Positions 59,112 through 64,000 of a DNA stretch of 64,000 nucleotides are shown here, in pieces. Positions within the stretch are counted from its first letter, which is position 1, and each line of letters opens with the position of its first letter. Under the pieces are notes generated by a model. The model was given only the letters and a program-made list of their open reading frames with translations. It was not told the origin of the DNA and ran no database searches. The DNA comes from Methanospirillum lacunae (GTDB lineage: Archaea > Halobacteriota > Methanomicrobia > Methanomicrobiales > Methanospirillaceae): the NCBI RefSeq assembly GCF_046195335.1, contig NZ_CP176093.1. The stretch is one strand, 5' to 3'. A program made the position numbers and the translations under genes.

Positions 59112-59186
59112 GCTGATATAGTGTAGTTCGGTCAATCATGTTGGACTCTCACTCCATCGACTGGGGTTCAAATCCCCATATCAGCA
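59112..59186 (+). tRNA. tRNA-Glu (CTC)
   Basis: 75-base tRNA ending the rRNA transcript. The acceptor stem GCTGATA/TATCAGC pairs perfectly, the D arm has the usual GTGTAGTTCGGTCAATCAT form of archaeal tRNA-Glu, the anticodon loop CTCTCAC reads CTC, and the T arm is TGGGG-TTCAAAT-CCCCA. The first anticodon-stem pair (27-43) is a T-T mismatch. CCA is not encoded. Confidence 0.9.
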
Positions 59187-59549
59187 TATATCATAGCCTG
59201 TCCGGGTGCTTCTGAAATATGAAAGCCTTGAATTGGGCTTATTTTGTTGTTTTATCCGGTATTTGGGTTGGTCGATTCCGGGGTATTTATGTGGTTATGA
59301 TATAAGCCGATATTGTCCTTTAATTTTAATATAGTTCTCAAATATCGTTTTTATATGGGGCTGCTATTGATTAGTTCTGCTCGTATGAATATTTCTATGT
59401 CTGGCATAGTTAAACCTGAATAGCGGCAGGATATGTGATAGTGATTTTTGGGGTTATATACTGGCATTTTACGATTTAATGCAATTATATTTACTTAATT
59501 CGAAATTCCAAATGATTAACCTCTTTAATTGTTGGAAGAGAAAACCGTT
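59187..59549. other. AT-rich intergenic stretch after the rRNA operon
   Basis: About 360 bases of low-GC sequence with no frame or structured element that I can support; several T-runs just downstream of tRNA-Glu could serve transcription termination. Confidence 0.5.
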
Positions 59550-59745
59550 TCAACTGAAGTATATTTGGATATCTTCTCTTGTGATACCTGCTTGTTTTAG
59601 TATCTCATGTTCTGGGTGAACAGGTACAACGACCCTGCGGTCGGAATCTGGACGAAGAGAATATGATGACTGCCTTTGGAACGGTCTTACTCGAATCCTG
59701 CATTATGTAGGGTGACAGTCTGCTCATTATCAGAAACTATTAGAA
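59550..59745 (-). pseudogene. Decayed HicA-type toxin gene
   Basis: The minus strand encodes a broken HicA-like peptide: IVSDNEQTVTLHNAGFE, then an in-frame stop, then DRSKGSHHILF, then a frameshift into RPDSDRRVVVPVHP followed by EHEILKQAGITREDIQIYFS and a stop. KGSH with the catalytic histidine, RRVVVPVH and the C-terminal QAGITREDI are all HicA landmarks in the right order. The usual LKPGTLR segment before the last helix is partly missing. The stop and frameshift show that it cannot make toxin. The hicB-like remnant ends within its first codons. Confidence 0.75.
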
Positions 59746-59838
59746 GATATTCAAGGATATTTCCTTAAGTGGAATTTCTTCTCCATGTGTAGTCAGGCTT
59801 TCAATGTATAATTCGTTCGTTTCTTTGGTATTCTGGAT
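59740..59838 (-). pseudogene. HicB-type antitoxin remnant
   Basis: On the minus strand, just before the hicA remnant, the frame reads IQNTKETNELYIESLTTHGEEIP and ends LKEISLNIF. This matches the C-terminal helix of HicB antitoxins, where ENIKEAIELYIESL and EPIP are typical. The N-terminal catalytic-fold part is not recognisable upstream, where frames are closed. Order (hicB before hicA) and slight overlap are as in real modules. Confidence 0.65.
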
Positions 59839-59969
59839 CGTTGATCATCAGGACCAGCCAGGTGTCTCTTTCAACAGAAACCCGGAGTAAAAACAATTCA
59901 GAAAGCTGTCTGACCTAAACTGTTGTCCGATGTAAATCTCTGAAGTGGTTGCCCTGGGAGGAGGTGAGT

Positions 59970-60116
59970 ATGATGGATGGTAGTATCGTTCTGGCCCTGC
60001 TCTCAACCGGAGCAGCCGTTCTGAATGACATCGGGCTCCTGATGATCTGGATGAAGTGCCGAAACCTGGCATATGAATGGCCCATCTTTGCCAATGAGGT
60101 GTTTGATGCTCTATAA
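59970..60116 (+). CDS. Small hydrophobic peptide ORF with strong ribosome-binding site
   Basis: A 48-codon frame, MMDGSIVLALLSTGAAVLND..., ending FANEVFDAL. It has an unusually good GGAGGAGGTGA immediately upstream. The first half is hydrophobic enough for one membrane segment (IVLALLSTGAAVLNDIGLLMIWM), and the second half is amphipathic. No family is recognised. It may be a real small membrane protein or the start of a truncated gene. The opposite strand is also open for 103 codons, but that frame looks like a shadow. Confidence 0.4.
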   Translation: MMDGSIVLALLSTGAAVLNDIGLLMIWMKCRNLAYEWPIFANEVFDAL

Positions 60117-60583
60117 ATGGAGGTGGATTATCCTTCTCCTGATTTTGCAATTTGAGCACTCATGATCATCGGAAAGATCTCTTCCAGGAAAAGTCTGACC
60201 GTTTTTCGAAACAGGGATGTTTTAAGCGATGGGACACGTATGTGTTGTGATAAGCAGGACTCAGGGGCATGGAGGATCGGCCCGATATCCGGCCTCCCAA
60301 AATTGGCAGGGTACAACCTCGGTCACTCTAGTTTCTGTAGACAATTCATCATCGCCTGATCGTTCTGATGTTCCGGAAAAACCTAGGTCCCCCATCTTAT
60401 GATTTAGGATTATTAAAACCAATTTAAAGAGAAAATATTCTTATTCTCTGTGATTTATTGTTCATTTTATCTGTGAATTTCGTGAGTTTAGAATTGTGTG
60501 AAATTCTGATGAAACTGTGCCATGCTGATCGAAATAATTAGTGGACACAACTATCAATACCTGTAAACACCTATAGGTAAATC
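60117..60583. other. Intergenic stretch before the RelE-type module
   Basis: About 470 bases. Short frames on both strands (62 and 65 codons at 60128-60359) have no recognisable similarity or ribosome-binding site. The last 30 bases hold the probable operator of the toxin-antitoxin module. Confidence 0.45.
60569..60578 (+). promoter_or_regulatory. Palindromic candidate operator of the toxin-antitoxin module
   Basis: ACCTATAGGT is a perfect 10-bp palindrome ending 5 bases before the antitoxin ATG; a half-site ACCTGTA lies 10 bases further upstream. The position overlaps the expected transcription start, where an RHH antitoxin could autorepress. Confidence 0.4.
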
Positions 60584-60820
60584 ATGCAAGAGGCCTCCAC
60601 AATATACATTCGATCAGACTTGAAAGAACAACTATCAAACCTGAAAACACATCCCCGGGAATCCTATAGTGCGGTGATTGAGCGTCTTTTATCAAGTGTA
60701 ATAGATCCTGATCCTTTGACAACCGAAGAGATAGCAGGTATCCAAGAAGCCCTGGAAGATATTAAGGCAGGAAAGGTACATACCGAGGAAGAGATCATGA
60801 AAGAATTCGGGGTTGAATGA
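60584..60820 (+). CDS. Antitoxin of a RelE-type module (RHH-like)
   Basis: A 78-residue acidic protein. The N-terminus ASTIYIRSDLKEQLSNLKTHPRESYSAVIERLL has a ribbon-helix-helix pattern like VapB/RelB-type antitoxins and should bind the operator as a dimer. The C-terminal acidic helix (TTEEIAGIQEALEDIKAGK) would wrap the toxin. It overlaps the toxin gene by 4 bases (ATGA), the usual antitoxin-first order. Confidence 0.82.
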   Translation: MQEASTIYIRSDLKEQLSNLKTHPRESYSAVIERLLSSVIDPDPLTTEEIAGIQEALEDIKAGKVHTEEEIMKEFGVE

Positions 60821-61086
60821 CTGAATTTCAGATCATCTACTCGAATAAAGCAAAAAGAAATCTCAAAAAAATACCTCTGCCAATAGCTCAGGAAATAATC
60901 AGAGCCATACATGAACTGAAGAGTAATCCCTGGTCACATGTGCAGAAGCTAGAAGGATCTGAAAAGGCTCCCTTTCATTCTCTTCAAGTTGGTGGTTACC
61001 GGGCAATTCTCTCTATTCAAAATAATAAACTCATCGTGTATGTGGTAGAAGTCGGTCCACGGAAAACCATATACCGGAAATATTAA
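60817..61086 (+). CDS. RelE/ParE-type toxin
   Basis: An 89-residue basic protein of the RelE/ParE fold: FQIIYSNKAKRNLKKIP at the N-terminus, then a helical hairpin and the beta-strands with GGYRAILSIQNNKLIVYVVEVGPRKTIYRKY. The C-terminal basic/aromatic residues (RKTIYRKY) are those used for ribosome-dependent mRNA cleavage in RelE proteins. The frame is intact and paired with its antitoxin. Confidence 0.88.
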   Translation: MTEFQIIYSNKAKRNLKKIPLPIAQEIIRAIHELKSNPWSHVQKLEGSEKAPFHSLQVGGYRAILSIQNNKLIVYVVEVGPRKTIYRKY

Positions 61087-61626
61087 TCCATTATAGAAAA
61101 TGGACTTATTTTTATAGACTCCCCAATTAATTGATCGATATAACCCGAGTTGTTTGTGTTCATCTTGATGTGTGTTCATGTGATCTGGAGAAGATATATC
61201 CCAAAAGTCTGTCGGACTGGATCATGCTGTGCCGTGCCATCACAAAAACACCTACTTATCTATGAAGAATCATTTGCGTATAGCGTTTTTTCAGGGGTAA
61301 TATGATATGACATCTCCTGGAACAAAAGATCTAATTTGTCATGAAAAACCTGGTTTCTGGTGTTTCAGGTCCCAGAGAACCAACTTTAGAAATATTAATT
61401 CAACAACGGTTACGAACTCTTCCCTGTGAATTAATATATAAGTATATCTGAACCGGAGAAGATCTTTTTCACTGCAAATCATCACATTTCTATTTTTTAT
61501 TTGAACTTAAACAATAAATATCAAATGAGTTCGATTACTCTTTCTAAAGGACAACTTAAATAAATATTCGAGAATGAAATTAGCTTAATTAAGTATTTAT
61601 GATTGTGAAAAAGAGGGTATTACGGT
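61087..61626. promoter_or_regulatory. Gene-free AT-rich stretch with the tupA promoter
   Basis: About 540 bases without a gene. Near its end, AACTTAAATAAATATTC (TATA element about 61556-61566) is a likely tupA promoter, and a 10-bp palindrome CTTAATTAAG lies at 61584-61593, where a metal-responsive repressor could bind. The rest is AT-rich and shows nothing I can support. Confidence 0.45.
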
Positions 61627-62565
61627 ATGATGAAGCGAGCACTGTTAGGAACAATTCTACTCGTTGTTGCATTAATCCTATGCAGCGGAGTAGCAGTATC
61701 TGCAGAGAAGATCAAGGATCTCAATGGAACCAAGCATGCAGAAGACCGGCTTTTGATCGGGACTACAACCAGCCTGGATGCAACAGGGGTTCTTGATGAA
61801 CTGGCCAAGAAATTTGAAGCAGATAACAATGTCAAAGTAGAATGGATAGCAGTGGGCACAGGACAGGCCATAGGCTATGGAAACACCGGGGACGTAGATG
61901 TAGTCATGGTTCATGACCGGGCTGCAGAAAATAAATTCCTGGACTCTGGAAATGGCCTTGACAGGAAAGTCTTTGGATCAAACTACTTCATGGTTGCCGG
62001 CCCTGAATCAGATCCAGCAAAGATTGCAGGAAAGAGTGCCACTGAAGCATTCAAGACAATTGCAGATGCCGGAAAGACCAACGACAAAGTTGTCTTTGTC
62101 TCACGCGGAGATGGATCCGGAACCCATGCACGTGAAAAACTTCTGTGGAAGGGTGCAGGGCTTGATTACGCTGAAGTAAACAAGTCTCCCTGGTATATTG
62201 ATGCAGCAGCAGGAATGGGTCAGACCCTCAACATGGCAAATGAGAAGGATGCATACGTTCTGACAGATTCAGCAACCTGGAATACAATGGCAGGCAACCT
62301 TACCCTTAAGCCATTGATCACTGATGGTTCAGACCTCCTCAACGTATATGCTGTCATCAGAGTAAACCCTGACAAGTTCCCGGACGCTGGGATAAATGTT
62401 GATGCTGGGAAGAAGTGGGAAAACTATCTGATCAGTGATGCAACCCAGAAGTGGCTTGGCGACTTTGGAACAGAGAAATACGGAAAACCACTCTTTGTTC
62501 CGGCAAAGGGAAATGCAGTAACGTTAAATGTTACTGAAGAAGAAATTTCCACCCCGGTAGCGTAA
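61627..62565 (+). CDS. tupA: Tungstate ABC transporter substrate-binding protein
   Basis: A 312-residue exported solute-binding protein. It has a signal peptide (LLGTILLVVALILCSGVAVSA) and then the tungstate-specific TTTS motif at 46-49 (GTTTSLDATGVLDEL). The middle has SRGDGSGTHAREKLLW and YVLTDSATW, both typical of TupA. Tungstate is needed for formylmethanofuran dehydrogenase and formate dehydrogenase in many methanogens. A second ATG lies one codon later. tupB follows at 32 bases. Confidence 0.92.
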   Translation: MMKRALLGTILLVVALILCSGVAVSAEKIKDLNGTKHAEDRLLIGTTTSLDATGVLDELAKKFEADNNVKVEWIAVGTGQAIGYGNTGDVDVVMVHDRAAENKFLDSGNGLDRKVFGSNYFMVAGPESDPAKIAGKSATEAFKTIADAGKTNDKVVFVSRGDGSGTHAREKLLWKGAGLDYAEVNKSPWYIDAAAGMGQTLNMANEKDAYVLTDSATWNTMAGNLTLKPLITDGSDLLNVYAVIRVNPDKFPDAGINVDAGKKWENYLISDATQKWLGDFGTEKYGKPLFVPAKGNAVTLNVTEEEISTPVA

Positions 62566-62597
62566 CTTTTTACCGGTAGACCCCTTTTTTTATACTG

Positions 62598-63284
62598 ATG
62601 GAAGATCTCCTATCAGCGATTAATACTGCAATTTCTCTTATAATTACATGGAATCCTGATGTTATTGAGATAACTAGCCGAACTTTAGAGATTACATTCA
62701 CATCAGTTGTTCTCAGCACAATTATCGCCCTTCCGTTAGGGACACTCATAAATTTCAATTCATTTAGAGGAAAAAAGACTCTCATAAGTCTGATTCAGAC
62801 ATTATATTCGCTCCCGACAGTGATTGTAGGGTTAGTCTGTTATATGCTCCTCTCTCGGACAGGACCACTCGGTTTTTTGGGATTTCTCTTTACACCAAAC
62901 GGGATGATCTTTGGACAGACCATACTCATAATACCAATAATGACTGGGATGACAATCTCTGCCTTGCAGGGTATAAACCCAATAATTACTGATACCATCC
63001 GGTCACTTGGGGCTAGTAAATTTCAGTTTCTCACCAGTCATATCAGGGAAGCAAGATTTGCTATCATGGCAGCCGTTGTGATTGGATTCTCCAGGGCAAT
63101 ATCAGAGGTTGGAGCAGCTATCATGATAGGAGGAAATATTAAGGGTCATACCCGTGTTCTGACTACTGCCATATCTCTTCAGACATCGATGGGTAATTTT
63201 ACCCTTTCATTAGCTCTCGGAATAATCCTCCTCGGAATAGCTCTGATAATCAATTTGCTTATGGGATACCTCCAACAGCGGTGA
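62598..63284 (+). CDS. tupB: Tungstate ABC transporter permease
   Basis: A 228-residue inner-membrane permease with five or six membrane spans. The EAA loop that contacts the ATPase is recognisable as IRSLGASKFQFLTSHIREARFAIM near residues 134-155, and SEVGAAIMIGGNI is the conserved end of that region in TupB-like permeases. It lies between tupA and the ATPase gene with short gaps, so all three are one operon. Confidence 0.92.
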   Translation: MEDLLSAINTAISLIITWNPDVIEITSRTLEITFTSVVLSTIIALPLGTLINFNSFRGKKTLISLIQTLYSLPTVIVGLVCYMLLSRTGPLGFLGFLFTPNGMIFGQTILIIPIMTGMTISALQGINPIITDTIRSLGASKFQFLTSHIREARFAIMAAVVIGFSRAISEVGAAIMIGGNIKGHTRVLTTAISLQTSMGNFTLSLALGIILLGIALIINLLMGYLQQR

Positions 63285-63287
63285 ATT

Positions 63288-64000
63288 ATGATAAAATTAG
63301 ACCATATCTCAAAATCCTTTGGAGATCGCCTCATTCTTGATAATATTAGCGTAGAAATCCCATCAGGAAAGATATTTACCATTATCGGCCCATCGGGACA
63401 GGGAAAAACCACTCTCATGAGGCTTATCAATCTGTTAGATACCCCTTCCAGTGGTCAGATTATTTTCAACGGCACTTCACTGGAACATATTAAAAATATA
63501 ACCGAAATAAGACGCCAGATGGGAATGGTTTTTCAGACACCCATCGCATTTAACGAGACAGTTTATGCAAATCTTGCTATGGGTCTGAAATTTCGGGGTG
63601 TCTCAAAAGATGAGATAAAAAAACGGGTAGAGGAGAAGATCAATGAAATAGGCCTTTCCGGATATGAACACCGCAAGGCCCGGACATTATCTGGTGGAGA
63701 GATGCAACGTGTCTCACTTGCACGTGTCATGATAACAAACCCGGATCTCCTCCTTCTCGACGAACCAACTGCAAATCTTGATCCTGTTTCTACAGCAAAA
63801 ATCGAGGAACTCATCAGGTATTACAACCGGACCTGTGGAACAACAGTGATAATGTCATCACATGATCTCTACCAAGGTCAGAGACTTGCTGATATTATTG
63901 CTGTGATGATGGGAGGAAGATTTGTTCAATCTGGTGAGACCAACCAGGTTTTTTCAGAGCCGTGTTCTGCAGATGTTGCCAGATTTATTGGAATTCGGAA
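63288..64000 (+). CDS. tupC: Tungstate ABC transporter ATPase, partial (cut by right edge)
   Basis: The frame runs to the window end without a stop; 237 codons are visible. The nucleotide-binding domain is complete: Walker A GPSGQGKT (34-41), Q-loop VFQTP (81-85), signature LSGGEMQR (134-141), Walker B LLLLDEP (154-160) and the H-loop SHD (His192). The ATG is three bases after the tupB stop. After the domain, the sequence FVQSGETNQVFSEP is typical of the end of such ATPases, so only a few residues or a small extra domain are missing. Confidence 0.93.
   Translation, partial: MIKLDHISKSFGDRLILDNISVEIPSGKIFTIIGPSGQGKTTLMRLINLLDTPSSGQIIFNGTSLEHIKNITEIRRQMGMVFQTPIAFNETVYANLAMGLKFRGVSKDEIKKRVEEKINEIGLSGYEHRKARTLSGGEMQRVSLARVMITNPDLLLLDEPTANLDPVSTAKIEELIRYYNRTCGTTVIMSSHDLYQGQRLADIIAVMMGGRFVQSGETNQVFSEPCSADVARFIGIR

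Noticed and set aside
58767..59126. 119-codon frame with internal repeat
   Set aside because: It is the translation of the two 5S genes; the repeat reflects the RNA duplication.
59848..60159. 103-codon minus-strand frame opposite the 48-residue ORF
   Set aside because: Composition (Arg/Ser/Pro-rich) looks like a shadow; no ribosome-binding site and no similarity recognised.
60128..60359. Overlapping 62- and 65-codon frames on opposite strands
   Set aside because: Neither has a ribosome-binding site or recognisable motif; at most a decayed gene.

Overview
The window is chromosomal DNA of a methanogenic euryarchaeon, most likely from the Methanomicrobiales and probably close to Methanospirillum. 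The evidence is an archaeal 16S/23S set with a tRNA-Ala in the spacer and bulge-helix-bulge processing stems, archaeal translation and transcription genes (aEF-2, aIF2-gamma, aRF1, Rpo7, Spt4, S24e, S27ae, L40e, Kae1-Bud32), O-phosphoseryl-tRNA synthetase (found mainly in methanogens), a CofE-type ligase, preQ0 synthesis for archaeosine, and AglB-type N-glycosylation. The genus is an inference from overall gene content and moderate GC. Promoters are archaeal TATA boxes, and ribosome-binding sites match the GGAGGT complement of the 16S 3' end.

Layout. 1-745: truncated secreted protein. 932-4193 (minus): rps12-rps7-aEF-2. 4352-7420: preQ0 operon queD-queE-queC, then a NUDIX hydrolase and a membrane-anchored hydrolase. 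7499-12947: aRF1, argS, taw1 (wyosine) and sepS. 13159-18517: a large PKD/PEGA secreted protein, an AT-rich DUF2079 membrane protein, and tRNA-Val and tRNA-Gly. 18608-21928: HAD phosphatase, lone SufB/SufD-like protein, Pcm and an unknown Cys-containing protein. 21956-33453: a cell-surface glycan block (glmM, two GlmU-like enzymes, glmS, two glycosyltransferases, a sugar-nucleotide epimerase/dehydratase and the oligosaccharyltransferase AglB). 33495-39767: the conserved archaeal block aIF2-gamma, PIN protein, rpoE, spt4, dephospho-CoA kinase, S24e, S27ae, Kae1-Bud32, ITPase and L40e. 39772-44980: accessory stretch with a subtilase-PKD protease and small unknown proteins. 45012-48665 (minus): glyA-folD-folP-cofE one-carbon/pterin operon. 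48898-53503: coiled-coil protein, smc, scpA. 53700-59186: rRNA operon 16S, tRNA-Ala, 23S, tRNA-Cys, two 5S genes, tRNA-Glu. 59187-61626: gene-poor accessory stretch with a decayed HicBA toxin-antitoxin remnant, a 48-residue ORF with a strong ribosome-binding site and an intact RelE-type module. 61627-64000: TupABC tungstate transporter, cut by the right edge.

I see no CRISPR array, insertion sequence or clearly new multi-gene system. The points most worth a second look are the HicBA fossil next to a live toxin-antitoxin pair, compensatory changes between the two tandem 5S genes, the CofE homologue embedded in a folate-type operon, taw1-sepS coupling, the duplicated GlmU-like enzymes in the glycosylation block, a recently duplicated PKD module with paired cysteines, and a C-A mismatch in the acceptor stem of tRNA-Val.
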